A stretch of DNA of 64,000 bases from Microbacterium sp. p3-SID336 (GTDB lineage Bacteria; Actinomycetota; Actinomycetes; Actinomycetales; Microbacteriaceae), in contig NZ_JALXPE010000014.1 in the NCBI RefSeq assembly GCF_025143365.1, positions 1 to 64,000 on the forward strand, in the 5' to 3' direction. Under the pieces are notes generated by a model. The model worked only from the letters and a program-made list of their open reading frames with translations. It was not told the origin of the DNA and did no database searches. The position numbers and the translations under genes were made by a program. The number at the start of each line of letters is the position of its first letter. Position 1 is the stretch's first letter. This document shows, piece by piece, positions 48,256-57,608 of this stretch.

Positions 48256-49511
48256 CCGACGCCGCGCTCACCGCGGCGCAGCAGACGGCGGTGCAGCGCC
48301 GCACCGTCCTGGTGCTGTCGCTCGGACAGGTGCTCGGCGGCATCGCGTTCGGGGCCACCGTGTCGCTGGGCGCGCTCCTCGCCGCGGACATCTCCGGCAG
48401 CGACGCGCTCTCCGGGCTCGCCACGGCGTCGGTCACGCTCGGCGCCGCCCTGTGCGCCATCCCGCTCGCTCGTCTCGCCGCCCGGCTCGGTCGCCGACGG
48501 GCGCTCACCCTCGGCAATCTGTTCGCGCTGATCGGCATCGCGGTCGTCATCCTCGCCGCCTCGGTGCGGGTCTTCCCGCTGCTGCTCGCCGGGATCCTGC
48601 TGATCGGCGCGGGCAACGCGGGCAACCTGCAGTCGCGCTTCGCGGCGACCGACCTTGCCGCGCCACAGCACCGGGGTCGTGACCTGTCCATCGTCGTCTG
48701 GTCGACGACCATCGGCGGCGTCGCCGGCCCGCTGCTCCTCGGGCCGGGGGAGGTCGTGGGTCAGGCGATCGGCATGCCGGCGCAGACCGGGTCGTACGTG
48801 TTCTCGTTCGTCGCCCAGTGCGCCGCGCTCGTGCTGTATCTCGTCGCCCTGCGGCCGGATCCGCTGCTGGCGGCGCAGCGCCTGGCGAAGGCGGCCGCGG
48901 CGACCACGGGGACCGTCGTCGCGGATCGGCCCCGAGTGGCGCGCTACGCGATCTTCGCGATCGCGGGTTCGCACGTGGTGATGGCATCCGTCATGGCGAT
49001 GACCCCGGTGCACCTGTCGCACATGGCGCACGGCGCGCACGGTGCAGCGGCGACGCCCGCCGACGTCTCGGCGCTGGTGGGGATCACGATCGCGCTGCAC
49101 GTCGGAGGCATGTACGCGCTGTCCCCGGTGTTCGGCGTGCTGGCCGACCGCTGGGGGCGCCTGCGCGTCGTGCTGCTCGGACAGGCCATGCTCGGCGGCG
49201 CTCTGGCCTTCGCCGTGTTCGCCGGGACGGAGGCGTGGGGCGTGATGGTGGCGCTCATCCTGCTCGGTCTCGGCTGGAGCGCGGCGACGGTCGCCGGTGC
49301 CGCGCTGCTCACGGAGGCGTCGGCCCCGGAGGTCCGCACCCGCCGCCAGGGGCGGAGCGACTCGCTGATGAGCCTGTCTGCTGCGGCGGGCTCCGTGCTG
49401 GCCGGCGTGGTGCTGTCGAACTTCCAGTACGCGGGGCTCGGCGTCGCCGCCTCCGTTCTCGTCCTCGCGATCGTGGTGCTGTCGCCGATGGGGCGCCTGG
49501 CCGCACGATGA
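48252..49511 (+). CDS. MFS transporter
   Basis: A 419-residue major facilitator with about 12 segments. The first is VLVLSLGQVLGGIAFGATVS and the motif A-like loop is LARLAARLGRRRALTLG. A His-rich external loop (LSHMAHGAHGA) is notable. It is translationally coupled to the FAH-family hydrolase, so it may handle a related metabolite. The substrate is unknown. Confidence 0.85.
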   Translation: MTDAALTAAQQTAVQRRTVLVLSLGQVLGGIAFGATVSLGALLAADISGSDALSGLATASVTLGAALCAIPLARLAARLGRRRALTLGNLFALIGIAVVILAASVRVFPLLLAGILLIGAGNAGNLQSRFAATDLAAPQHRGRDLSIVVWSTTIGGVAGPLLLGPGEVVGQAIGMPAQTGSYVFSFVAQCAALVLYLVALRPDPLLAAQRLAKAAAATTGTVVADRPRVARYAIFAIAGSHVVMASVMAMTPVHLSHMAHGAHGAAATPADVSALVGITIALHVGGMYALSPVFGVLADRWGRLRVVLLGQAMLGGALAFAVFAGTEAWGVMVALILLGLGWSAATVAGAALLTEASAPEVRTRRQGRSDSLMSLSAAAGSVLAGVVLSNFQYAGLGVAASVLVLAIVVLSPMGRLAAR

Positions 49512-49564
49512 GCCGAGCCGGGGCGCAGGGGAGCACGCAGGCCTCACCGTAGAATCGAAGGGCT

Positions 49565-51070
49565 ATGGTTACTCCGCATCCCCTCACCACGACCGCCAGC
49601 GGCGCTGACGTGCGCGTCCGCTTCTGCCCCTCTCCGACGGGGCTGCCGCACGTCGGCATGGTCCGCACGGCTCTGTACAACTGGGCGTACGCGCGCCACA
49701 ACGGCGGGAAGATGGTGTTCCGGATCGAAGACACCGACGCCGCCCGCGACAGCGAGGAGAGCTTCCGTCAGCTCGTCGACGCGCTGACCTGGCTGGAGAT
49801 CGACTGGGATGAGGGCGTCGAGGTGGGCGGGCCGCACGCCCCGTACCGTCAGTCCGAGCGGCACGACATCTACCGCGGCGTGATCGACAAGCTCCTCGCG
49901 ACCGGCGCCCTATACGAGAGCTACTCGACGGCCGAGGAGATCGACGCCCGCAACGAGGCGAACGGCCGCGCGAAGCAGCTCGGCTACGACAACTTCGACC
50001 GCGATCTCACGGAGGAGCAGAAGGCGGCCTTCCGCGCGGAGGGCCGTCAGCCCGCGCTGCGACTGCGGGTGCCGGACGAGGACCTCACCTACGTCGACCT
50101 CATCCGCGGCGAGGTCACCTTCCCCGCGGGTTCGTTCCCCGATTTCGTGGTGGTGCGCCCCAACGGGGTGCCGCTGTACACGTTCGTGAACCCGGTCGAC
50201 GACGCGCTCATGGGGATCACGCACGTGCTCCGCGGCGAGGACCTGATGCCGTCCACCGCACGGCAGCTGTCGCTGTATGCGGCCCTGATCGACGCAGGGG
50301 TGACCACGTTCGTGCCGCGGTTCGCGCACATGCCGCTCGTGTTGGGGGAGACGGGCAACAAGAAGCTCTCGAAGCGCGACCCGCAGGCCGACCTCTTCCT
50401 GCACCGGGAGCGGGGCTTCATCCACGAGGGCCTGCTGAACTACCTGGCGCTGCTCGGCTGGTCCATCGGTCCGGACCGAGACGTGTTCTCGCTCGACGAG
50501 TTCATCGCCGCGTTCGACATCGAGAACGTCAACCCCAACCCCGCGCGCTTCGACCAGAAGAAGGCCGAGTCGATCAACGGGGACCACATCCGCATGCTCG
50601 ACGTGAAGGACTTCGCCGAGCGCACGGTGCCGTACCTCGCCGCCGCGGGGCTGTTCGACGAGCCCACGCACGAGCAGCTCGTGCTGGCCTTCCGCGCCGC
50701 GCCGCTGGTGCAGGAGCGCGTGCAGCTGCTGGGCCAGGTGCCGGGCATGGTCGGCTTCCTGTTCCGCGACGAGGTGTCGTACGACGCGGACGCGCTCAAG
50801 GGTCTGCCCGCGAACGCGGCCGAGGTGCTGGACGCGTGTGTCGCGGCGCTCGAGCCCGTGACCGAGTTCACGCCCGAGAACATCCAGGAGGCGCTGGCGA
50901 CCGCGCTCGTGGAGAACCTCGAGCTCAAGCCGCGGGTCGCCTACGGGCCGCCGCGTGTGGCCGTCACCGGCCGCCGCGTCTCCCCGCCGCTGTTCGAGTC
51001 CATGGAGCTGCTCGGCAAGGACGAGTCGCTGCGTCGGCTGCGTGGCCTGTCGGCGTTCCTCACGAGCTGA
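49565..51070 (+). CDS. gltX: Glutamyl-tRNA synthetase
   Basis: A 501-residue class I aminoacyl-tRNA synthetase. The HIGH-type motif is [10 protein letters not shown] (about residues 23-32) and the KMSKS-type motif is [10 protein letters not shown] (about 265). [15 protein letters not shown] is also typical. ATG with GAAGGG upstream. In actinobacteria this enzyme usually also charges tRNA-Gln with Glu for GatCAB; a tRNA-Gln gene lies directly downstream. Confidence 0.95.
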   Translation: MVTPHPLTTTASGADVRVRFCPSPTGLPHVGMVRTALYNWAYARHNGGKMVFRIEDTDAARDSEESFRQLVDALTWLEIDWDEGVEVGGPHAPYRQSERHDIYRGVIDKLLATGALYESYSTAEEIDARNEANGRAKQLGYDNFDRDLTEEQKAAFRAEGRQPALRLRVPDEDLTYVDLIRGEVTFPAGSFPDFVVVRPNGVPLYTFVNPVDDALMGITHVLRGEDLMPSTARQLSLYAALIDAGVTTFVPRFAHMPLVLGETGNKKLSKRDPQADLFLHRERGFIHEGLLNYLALLGWSIGPDRDVFSLDEFIAAFDIENVNPNPARFDQKKAESINGDHIRMLDVKDFAERTVPYLAAAGLFDEPTHEQLVLAFRAAPLVQERVQLLGQVPGMVGFLFRDEVSYDADALKGLPANAAEVLDACVAALEPVTEFTPENIQEALATALVENLELKPRVAYGPPRVAVTGRRVSPPLFESMELLGKDESLRRLRGLSAFLTS

Positions 51071-51081
51071 GTCGCGACGCG

Positions 51082-51131
51082 CCCGAGCGGCGGCTCACGC
51101 CGGTGGTTTTGGCGATACGTCGCCGCTCGGG
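51082..51131 (+). terminator. Hairpin terminator after gltX
   Basis: A perfect 11-bp stem (CCCGAGCGGCG / CGCCGCTCGGG) with a 28-base loop, just after the gltX stop and before the TTGACT box (51137-51142) in front of the tRNA. Confidence 0.6.
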
Positions 51132-51169
51132 TAAGCTTGACTCTCGGTGCGAGGCCCCGGTTTCGCCCT

Positions 51170-51244
51170 TGGGGTATGGTGTAATTGGCAACACGGCTGA
51201 TTCTGGTTCAGTTGTTCTTGGTTCGAGTCCAGGTACCCCAGCCA
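51170..51244 (+). tRNA. tRNA-Gln (anticodon CTG)
   Basis: A 72-base cloverleaf plus encoded CCA. The acceptor stem is TGGGGTA pairing with TACCCCA. The anticodon stem is GCTGA/TCAGT around the loop TTCTGGT with CTG at its centre. The T arm is CTTGG-TTCGAGT-CCAGG. The discriminator base is G. A possible -35 TTGACT lies at 51137. It forms the left border of the second accessory region. Confidence 0.95.
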
Positions 51245-51293
51245 CACGGTTCTTACTCGAACCATGGTCAAATGAACTAGCTTTGACTTCTCT

Positions 51294-51328
51294 GAATTCC
51301 CTGCCTTCGGGCGGGGAGTTCTTGTTTT
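51294..51328 (+). terminator. Terminator of tRNA-Gln transcript
   Basis: A 12-bp stem with two G-U pairs and a stable TTCG tetraloop (GAATTCCCTGCC-TTCG-GGCGGGGAGTTC), followed by TTGTTTT. Confidence 0.85.
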
Positions 51329-51359
51329 CCGCTCTTCGAGTGCGCGCTGGCCCTGAAGT

Positions 51360-51900
51360 TCACGGATCTGGCGGTTGGCCTGGGTGCGCTCGCCCCGTGA
51401 TCTGCACGCGATTGTCCTCGACGCGGATGATCAGGCGGCTGAAGTATGCGGTGATGAGGTCGCGGCGCACCGTGTCCGAGGCTCGCTCGTAGAGGTTGCC
51501 CGGCTCGCGGAGAAGGTCGATGTAGGCCAGCGCGGTGTCGGCACCGTACTGAAGCCGGTCGAGCGTGACGTCGAGCTGTTCCTTGATTGCTTCCGTCTGG
51601 AGCGTCGTGCGTTCGATCCGTTCGCGGATCTTCGCGATCGGAAGGGTGCCGGTCGCGGCGAGCTCGATGAGCCGTTCCTCCTGTGCCTCAAGCTTTCGCA
51701 GTTGCCTGGTGAGCTGTGCTTTGGCATCGCGATCGGAAGCGAGGAGGTTGTTGATCGCAGCCTGCAGGTCTTCGCGGATGCTATCGATGGTGTCGAGGTC
51801 AAGGCGTTCGCCAGCTACGACGGGTGTGATCTCGGCTTCGACCTGCTCGACGCGGAGCCAGGGCGTCTTGCATTCGCCACGTTGCTTGGCGGCGTCGGTC
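51360..51900 (-). pseudogene. C-terminal remnant of a large serine recombinase
   Basis: Read on the minus strand without a usable start codon, the frame gives KTPWLRVEQVEAEI, a coiled-coil-rich stretch ending QEERLIELAATGTLP, then IAKIRERIERTTLQTEAI, and DLLREPGNLYERASDTVRRD. It ends with an ITAYFSRLIIRVEDNRVQI beta segment and a stop at 51360. This is the typical tail of phage/ICE serine integrases (coiled-coil motif region and end). The catalytic resolvase domain with the active Ser is absent. It is a decayed integration gene beside the tRNA. Confidence 0.7.
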
Positions 51901-51964
51901 GTCGCCTTCTTGATTTGGCCGATGTCGCTGGTGCCCGAGATCGGTGTCCGTGGCGACTGCCAGG

Positions 51965-53794
51965 ATGGGAGCTGTGGACGTAGAAGCCCTTGCCGTTACG
52001 AAGATCCAGAACATGATTGCGCGCTGCCCCCATCTGAAAGCGTTCATCAGCTCGAACGACAAGACGCCCTTCACCGATGGCCATGTCGATCTGTATGGGG
52101 GATTCGGTCAGAACAAGACGGACTTCCTCGGCCGGGTTCCCGTACAGGTCAAGGGGCGCACTCGTTCTGGGAAGCTTGCAGATCAATTGACCTTCGGCAT
52201 CGATCGCACCGATCTACTCGGCTTTCAGAAGGAATCGGGGGTCCTCTACTTCTACGTCGCCGTCGACCGGCAAGGGCAGCGAAGTACTCCGTACTACGCG
52301 ATCCTGTCGCCGTTCGTTATCGAGGACTACCTGCGGAGCGCACCGGAGGAGCAAACGAGCGTTGCCGTCGACTTCAAGAAGTTCCGCAACAACACGAACG
52401 AGATAGAGCGGATTCTTGGGCTTGCATTGAAGACCCGTGACCAGAATCCGTCGCTCGGCTTCGACCCCGCACTGTTCCAGAAGATGCAGAGCATCACTGT
52501 CCACACCCTCAGCGATCTCTGTTTCGATGAACCGCTCGTCCTTCGTCCGCGAAAGCTGGACTACGCGGTGGAGCTCGTCACGGACGGTGGCATGCGGGTT
52601 CCTATGGGAGGCGAGCTTCACATCTATCCGGGACTGTACATGGAGCAACCCTTTGACGTCGTCCTCGCCGCAGGTGGAGTGAGCTACACCCGCGTGACGC
52701 GGCAGCAACTCGACCCCAAATCAATCGTCCTCAAGCTTGCCCCAGGTCTCAGTCTCACGATGACCGAGGCAAACGAGCAGAGACTATGGAACTTTGCCTT
52801 CTCAGAGGAAGGGAGCTTCGCCGACCGCCTCAAGGCTGCGAGATTCATCGAAGGCTTCCTAGATACCGGTGGGATCGAAGTTAACAAGAAGATGACGCCG
52901 CTGGGAGTGATTAGCGATTCCAGTGAAACCGACCTCGTGGAGCTCCGACGTCAACTCCGTCTGATTCACATGATGGACGAGCTTTTCAGGCACCTGAACA
53001 TCGACGGTTCTCTCGTTGATCTGGATGCCGTAGACGACGTGCAGATTCGGAACATCCACACCCTCCATCGCGCCTTGATCCATGGTGAACAAGTGTCTAA
53101 TCCCGACGGGGAGGTTGCTCGGGGTCTTTTCAGCCTCGGACGCGGAGCGGTGATGCTCATCATCCTCGAGGGCGACACCCCAGACAAGTGGCGTTTCGTC
53201 GATCCGTTTGACCCACAGGCACCGCACCTGTTCCGCTGGTCGGCTGACGACGACGCGACGAAGGTGTTCCCCGTGACGGTCTACGACGTCCTTGAGAAGG
53301 GCGAGCTGTCGACGATTCTGAATCTGCGTCTCGACTCGATAGTCAGGGCCTACGACGCGATCGTCGATGCCGAGCGCACCACCAACCTCGCGAATCATCA
53401 GGTGCTGGCACTCCTGAGGGCAGCCGACTCCAACAATCAGCGGCGGTCAGAATTCCTCGGCGCAGCCGATACCCTCAACGAATGGGTGATCGAACACGAG
53501 GGAGAACTCCCGACCCACCTGATCAACCGTTGGCAGATTCGCCAGCGCATCGCGACTCTAGCTCCTGCGGACCTGGACGCGATCCGCGAACTCCGACGAT
53601 CGGTCGTTCGCGACGGAGGTCAACGCGCGGCCGAGCTCGAAGTGGCGTGTGCACTGCTCCTCGGCGAGCACTCCGAGGCGGACTACCTCATCGCCAGGTT
53701 GGCCGACGACACGCTAAACGAGATGAAGGATTGGCCGATCTGGACGCTACGGAGCGCGAGTACCAGCGAAGCCGTGGAAGCCGCGAGATCCTGA
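51965..53794 (+). CDS. DUF4365 domain protein, PD-(D/E)xK nuclease-like
   Basis: A 609-residue protein. The N-terminal domain (about 1-150) looks like DUF4365: VDVEALAVTKIQNMIARC, then GHVDLYGGF with Asp42 and VPVQVKGRT with Gln61-Val-Lys63, a D...QxK nuclease core. DUF4365 domains occur in restriction-like and anti-phage proteins. The long C-terminal part (about 200-609) is helical, ends in TPR-like sequence and has no recognised family. A GTG seven codons upstream is an alternative start. It heads a set of same-strand island genes and is likely a defence effector, by inference. Confidence 0.75.
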   Translation: MGAVDVEALAVTKIQNMIARCPHLKAFISSNDKTPFTDGHVDLYGGFGQNKTDFLGRVPVQVKGRTRSGKLADQLTFGIDRTDLLGFQKESGVLYFYVAVDRQGQRSTPYYAILSPFVIEDYLRSAPEEQTSVAVDFKKFRNNTNEIERILGLALKTRDQNPSLGFDPALFQKMQSITVHTLSDLCFDEPLVLRPRKLDYAVELVTDGGMRVPMGGELHIYPGLYMEQPFDVVLAAGGVSYTRVTRQQLDPKSIVLKLAPGLSLTMTEANEQRLWNFAFSEEGSFADRLKAARFIEGFLDTGGIEVNKKMTPLGVISDSSETDLVELRRQLRLIHMMDELFRHLNIDGSLVDLDAVDDVQIRNIHTLHRALIHGEQVSNPDGEVARGLFSLGRGAVMLIILEGDTPDKWRFVDPFDPQAPHLFRWSADDDATKVFPVTVYDVLEKGELSTILNLRLDSIVRAYDAIVDAERTTNLANHQVLALLRAADSNNQRRSEFLGAADTLNEWVIEHEGELPTHLINRWQIRQRIATLAPADLDAIRELRRSVVRDGGQRAAELEVACALLLGEHSEADYLIARLADDTLNEMKDWPIWTLRSASTSEAVEAARS

Positions 53795-53969
53795 CTGGGC
53801 CCAGCGAGGTCGAGGTCCGCAGCTGGGTCTCATTGATGCACGTTCGTCGCCGCAACGTCCCGAGATCGGCTGGCTCGCCGACGCAGTCGAGCAAGCTCGC
53901 TAGCTCTGAAGCTCGACACCGGAACATGGCCTCACTGGCGCACTTGAGTCTTGCGGATAGGGTGCGAGC

Positions 53970-54338
53970 ATGACCAAGCGCCGGCCGAAGCAGAAGCGTC
54001 CGACAGACGACATCGCTGGGTGGCCGTTGCGTCTAGGACGCATGTCGACGGCTGTCGAGGCCTGGCGACGCCGCGCAGAGAATCCAGAATCGCCCGAGTC
54101 AGGTAGCTCGCTGGCCGCCGACTCAGTGAACGGGCTCAACGTCGAGAACCCGATCTGGTACTCGATGTGCATCGCTTCTGAACCTCTCGACTTCGCGATC
54201 GATGCGATGCGAGCGACCAGCACGATGTACCCAACGGCGTACATGACCGTCGCCCGGACCGCCTTCGTCGCTGCTGTCAACGCGGTATGGGTGCTAGCGC
54301 CGCAATCACGACAGGAGCGTCGGGAGGACCACGCATGA
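53970..54338 (+). CDS. Small protein of unknown function in putative defence operon
   Basis: A 122-residue protein. The N-terminus is basic (MTKRRPKQKRPTDD); the second half is a helix-rich stretch (SEPLDFAIDAMRATSTMYPT, then VARTAFVAAVNAVWVLAP). No family was recognised. Its stop overlaps the start of the AbiJ-like gene (ATGA), so the two are translationally coupled and may form a partner pair. A 175-bp gap with no clear gene separates it from the DUF4365 gene. Confidence 0.65.
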   Translation: MTKRRPKQKRPTDDIAGWPLRLGRMSTAVEAWRRRAENPESPESGSSLAADSVNGLNVENPIWYSMCIASEPLDFAIDAMRATSTMYPTAYMTVARTAFVAAVNAVWVLAPQSRQERREDHA

Positions 54339-55546
54339 GCAGCCTTAGCGTGGCACACAAGACCTTCCTCGAGCCGGTACTCGGCATGTCTGGCGGACAG
54401 GTTCTGGACTTCAGTAACGCCTCATTCGCCAACTTCTTTCGCGACCTCAACATCGACATCTACGACGCGGAGCGGTACCCCGGCTTCGGCGACTCAAAAG
54501 CAAACAGGCTTCGCGCGTTCTGGAAGAGCGCTGACGACGACGAGGTCGCGACATCGTTCATCGCCCTCGCCGACTACGTCGAAGCAAAGCAACTAGCGGG
54601 AAACTCCAGCATCGATATGAGCCCCGACCAGCTCGCTCGTCTACGCTCGATCGCGCTTGAGCTGGCACCTGCTCCAGATCCTGTCGCCAACGCTGGGACT
54701 GCCGCCAGCTTCACGACCGAAGCGACAGTCAATGCGAACCGGATCCAGATCGAAATCCACGAGGACATCTACTCGCATATCGAGCGATACCTTACGACTG
54801 GGGACTACTTCCACGCCGTTGAGGAGTCCTACAAGCTAGTGCGGGAGAAGCTTCGAGACATCACCGGCAAAGAGCGGGCCACTGACGTTTTCAATAGCAG
54901 CGCCCAAAATGAGGGGCACTGGAAGGCGCTGTTCGGCAAGGCAGCAGCGTCAAGTGATGCGGAGAAGGACTTCTTCCGAGGCATCGGGTACCTGCACCTC
55001 GGCGTTCAGCACCTTAGGAACGAGAAGGCACATACGCCTGCGTCGCCGATCGATCCGAACCTCGCAATCCACTACATCGCGCTGGCGAGCCTCGCCTACG
55101 ACCTGATCACCAAGTACGTCAGTGAGGAGTTGATCACGGAGATCGAGGAGCTCGTCACTGCCACGCGCCGCGGCTACTCGGTGACCCGCTTCTATCGTGC
55201 ATTCGAAGGCGGCAGGTGGATCGACGCGCTGACGCTTCCTGCGGGGTTGGCATCGTCATCAGTGCGGAAGGTGCTGAAGTCGAAATGGCTCCAAGAGGCA
55301 GACTTCACACTTTCCTACGATCACAGCAACATCATGTTGATGCGGCTCGAGCTCGTCGCTGAGGAACTGACTCAGGCCGACATCGATGCGCTCCTCGAGT
55401 ACCCGACGATCGACCATCGAGGGAACAGCCAGGAAGCTGGCATGCTCCAATTCCTTGAATACATCCAACAACTCGATGCGGCCAAGATTTCGAGTCGCGC
55501 AAGCGATTGGATGACAGACAAGCGGCGTGAGTGGGGCGAGGGCTGA
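54335..55546 (+). CDS. AbiJ-like / TIGR02391 HEPN-domain protein
   Basis: A 403-residue protein. The N-terminal 85 residues (QVLDFSNASFANFFRD, then GFGDSKANRLRAFW) resemble the N-terminal domain of AbiJ-type abortive-infection proteins. The central part (about 140-262) matches TIGR02391 (Ymh) with the HEPN ribonuclease-type motif Arg228-x4-His233 (RNEKAH). HEPN proteins of this kind commonly cleave RNA to stop phage growth. The ATG at 54335 has GGGAGGA upstream. It overlaps the small gene before it and the GIY-YIG gene after it (TGATG). Confidence 0.78.
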   Translation: MSSLSVAHKTFLEPVLGMSGGQVLDFSNASFANFFRDLNIDIYDAERYPGFGDSKANRLRAFWKSADDDEVATSFIALADYVEAKQLAGNSSIDMSPDQLARLRSIALELAPAPDPVANAGTAASFTTEATVNANRIQIEIHEDIYSHIERYLTTGDYFHAVEESYKLVREKLRDITGKERATDVFNSSAQNEGHWKALFGKAAASSDAEKDFFRGIGYLHLGVQHLRNEKAHTPASPIDPNLAIHYIALASLAYDLITKYVSEELITEIEELVTATRRGYSVTRFYRAFEGGRWIDALTLPAGLASSSVRKVLKSKWLQEADFTLSYDHSNIMLMRLELVAEELTQADIDALLEYPTIDHRGNSQEAGMLQFLEYIQQLDAAKISSRASDWMTDKRREWGEG

Positions 55547-56260
55547 TGGCGTTGACGCTCGGCCCGATCCTGCTCGACGCGCGCATCGACCTATCGGACG
55601 CGCTGGTAATCCGCCAACACTCGGCGCTTCCCAGCCGACCCTCCGCGCTTCTGGGTCGTTTTCATCCGTGAGGGCGGTGACCAGGCTCGGCTCTGGGCAG
55701 TGGTCGAGAATCGCAGCGAGTTCGCCAACGACGGAGTGCGCCGCATCTTCGACATGATCGTCTCCGAACACATGGCGGATCTGCATGGGCGTCTTGTCAT
55801 CGGCTGGCGGTCCCCGCGCACCTGGTGGATGCGAGCCAGTACCGCCGCGAGCTACCCGGTGAAGGATATCGCCGACGCCGAGCCGGTGCCTTTCCCTGGG
55901 TTCGATCGGCTCGTTCTCGACTACCCGCAGCTTCAGGCCGTTATGCGGGAGCACCGCTATGCCTCGTGGCGGACAGCCCTTCCGTCCCTCGTCGGCATTT
56001 ACCTGATCACGGACACCCACGATGGACGTCACTACGTCGGCAAGGCGGACGGCGAAGAGAACGTTCGCCAGCGCTGGACCGTATATGCGACCAACGGTCA
56101 CGGAGGCAACGTCGAGCTCCGCGGCCTCGATCCGTCGAGCTTCCGCTATTCGCTGCTACGAGTCTTCGACCCATCGACGCCAACTTCCGCTATCGATGCC
56201 TTGGAGAGCCACTTCAAGGTCGCGCTCGACAGCCGGAGGCATGGGCTGAACCGAAACTGA
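55546..56260 (+). pseudogene. GIY-YIG nuclease gene disrupted by out-of-frame deletion
   Basis: The ATG at 55546 overlaps the upstream stop and encodes a plausible N-terminus (MALTLGPILLDARIDLSDAL), but that frame stops near 55670. The rest continues in another frame from about 55610 (RFPADPPRFWVVFIREGG) to 56260 and contains the GIY-YIG domain: GIYLITDTHDGRHYVGKADG, then a C-terminal ALESHFKVALDSRRHG with the catalytic-type Glu. An in-frame TAA lies just before the second part. A deletion of some tens of codons around 55600 is inferred. A truncated protein from 55700 could still be made. Confidence 0.7.
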
Positions 56261-56421
56261 CGGACGGCGTCGCGGGGCCATGCCAGATAAGTCGCCGACG
56301 AGTCCGACACGCGCCCACACGCTAACTCTGCAGCACCCTGCTCCGACTACCTTGTAAGCACCGACCAGCGGTGCGGGTGGAGAGGTGGCGCGATGCGTGC
56401 GAGAAAGAAGAGGACGGCCTG

Positions 56422-56940
56422 ATGGCCGACGCCTCCATAGACTGGGCGGCTCTGTACCAGAAGCATCGCGACGCGATGTTCAGGGTCGCCAAAGGTGTGC
56501 TGCGCAGCAGCGGGCGGGTCGACCTCGCGGACGACGCCGTGCAGGATGCGATGGTCTCGCTTATGAAGTCACCGCCGACCGAAACGCCCCGTAACTGGGA
56601 AGCCCTGCTCGTGGCGACGGCGAAGCGCCGAGGTTTGGACATGGTCGGCTCGGCCGCGATGGTCAAGGGCGCGGTGCTTGAGGAAGAACGTGCTTCGTCG
56701 GCCAGCGAGCAGGATATGGAGGAAGTGCTCGAACGCCTCGAAAAGATGGCGTTGGTGCGTGCGGCAATCGCGAAGGCCAAGCTCGACGCACGGGCGCACT
56801 ACGTGCTCGCGCAGTACGTCGTGCTCGAACGGCCGAGGGCTGAGGTGGCAGCGGAGCTTGGTGTGACGCCGGCAAGGGTGAGTCAGATTGCGACCAAAGT
56901 CCTGACAGAAATCAACACGGCGGTAACGGAAGGAGGGTGA
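56422..56940 (+). CDS. Sigma-70 family (ECF-like) sigma factor
   Basis: A 172-residue protein starting at the ATG after GAAGAGGACGGCCTG. Sigma region 2 is at about 8-75 (WAALYQKHRDAMFRVAKGVL, then DLADDAVQDAMVSLMKS). Region 4 is at about 108-165 (LDARAHYVLAQYVVLERPRA, EVAAELGVTPARVSQIATKV). It overlaps or abuts the following HTH-protein gene, and the third gene is an ImmA-type protease. This suggests a sigma factor controlled by proteolysis of its partner. Confidence 0.8.
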   Translation: MADASIDWAALYQKHRDAMFRVAKGVLRSSGRVDLADDAVQDAMVSLMKSPPTETPRNWEALLVATAKRRGLDMVGSAAMVKGAVLEEERASSASEQDMEEVLERLEKMALVRAAIAKAKLDARAHYVLAQYVVLERPRAEVAAELGVTPARVSQIATKVLTEINTAVTEGG

Positions 56941-56942
56941 CG

Positions 56943-57608
56943 ATGAGTTCAGACAGGAACGAAGACGATCAGATCGGAGAGATCCTCGACGGGCGGAACG
57001 GTCGGTCGGCACTCGACGCTGGCGCCCCGTACCTAGAGCGAGACCCGGAGTTGCGAGGAGTGCTCGAGATTGCAGACCTGGCTTGGGAGAGTGAGCAGAG
57101 CGCTCCACCGCTCGCGGACGACCCTGTTGCCGCGATGTTGGGACTGGTTCCGGACCCGGAGATCGAACTCGACGGCAAGGCTCTGGCTTCGGCGCGCAAA
57201 CAAGCGGGATTCACCGTCAGCACTCTTGCCGCTCGGTTGACCGCTCGAGGGTGGGATGTCTCGAGCAAGGATGTTTTCGCCTGGGAGAGTGGTCGCAACG
57301 CTCCTCAGGTGCCGGCGCTGATCAATGCGATTGCTCAGGAAACCGGCACCGACTCGGATCGACTGCGTCGTCGCAACCGTGAGGATCCCGAGCGCGCCAA
57401 GCTCGCTGCCGTCATAGCATCCGCGACCTTCAAGAATCTCGCCCAACGCTGGGCGCGCATCCAAGGCACTACCGTCGATCTTGCCGCCTCAGCGCTGGAA
57501 TCCCGCATGCTGGTGGCCGTACACCGCGGTGGCGCCCCAGACGAGGAGATCTTGCTCGACTCGCTCGAGGCAATGGTCACCGCCGTGGAAAGTTCCGCAG
57601 ACCAGTGA
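56943..57608 (+). CDS. HTH (XRE-like) protein, possible anti-sigma/repressor
   Basis: A 221-residue protein. An acidic N-terminal 70 residues (DDQIGEILDGRNGRSALDAG) precede a Cro/C1-type helix-turn-helix at about 78-135 (KALASARKQAGFTVSTLAAR, VFAWESGRNAPQVPALINAI). A helical C-terminus follows. The ATG at 56943 has GGAGGG upstream; a GTG two codons earlier overlaps the sigma stop. Lying between a sigma factor and an ImmA-type protease, it may be the protein that the protease cleaves. Confidence 0.75.
   Translation: MSSDRNEDDQIGEILDGRNGRSALDAGAPYLERDPELRGVLEIADLAWESEQSAPPLADDPVAAMLGLVPDPEIELDGKALASARKQAGFTVSTLAARLTARGWDVSSKDVFAWESGRNAPQVPALINAIAQETGTDSDRLRRRNREDPERAKLAAVIASATFKNLAQRWARIQGTTVDLAASALESRMLVAVHRGGAPDEEILLDSLEAMVTAVESSADQ

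Noticed and set aside
53795..53969. Extra coding sequence between the DUF4365 gene and the 122-residue gene
   Set aside because: A short open stretch in another frame continues past the DUF4365 stop, but it has no start, ribosome site or recognisable family. A frameshifted extension cannot be shown.
55700..56260. Reading the GIY-YIG segment as a complete independent gene
   Set aside because: Its in-frame N-terminus extends upstream without a start codon, and the coupled ATG lies in a different frame. A broken longer gene explains the data better, although internal translation from 55700 is possible.
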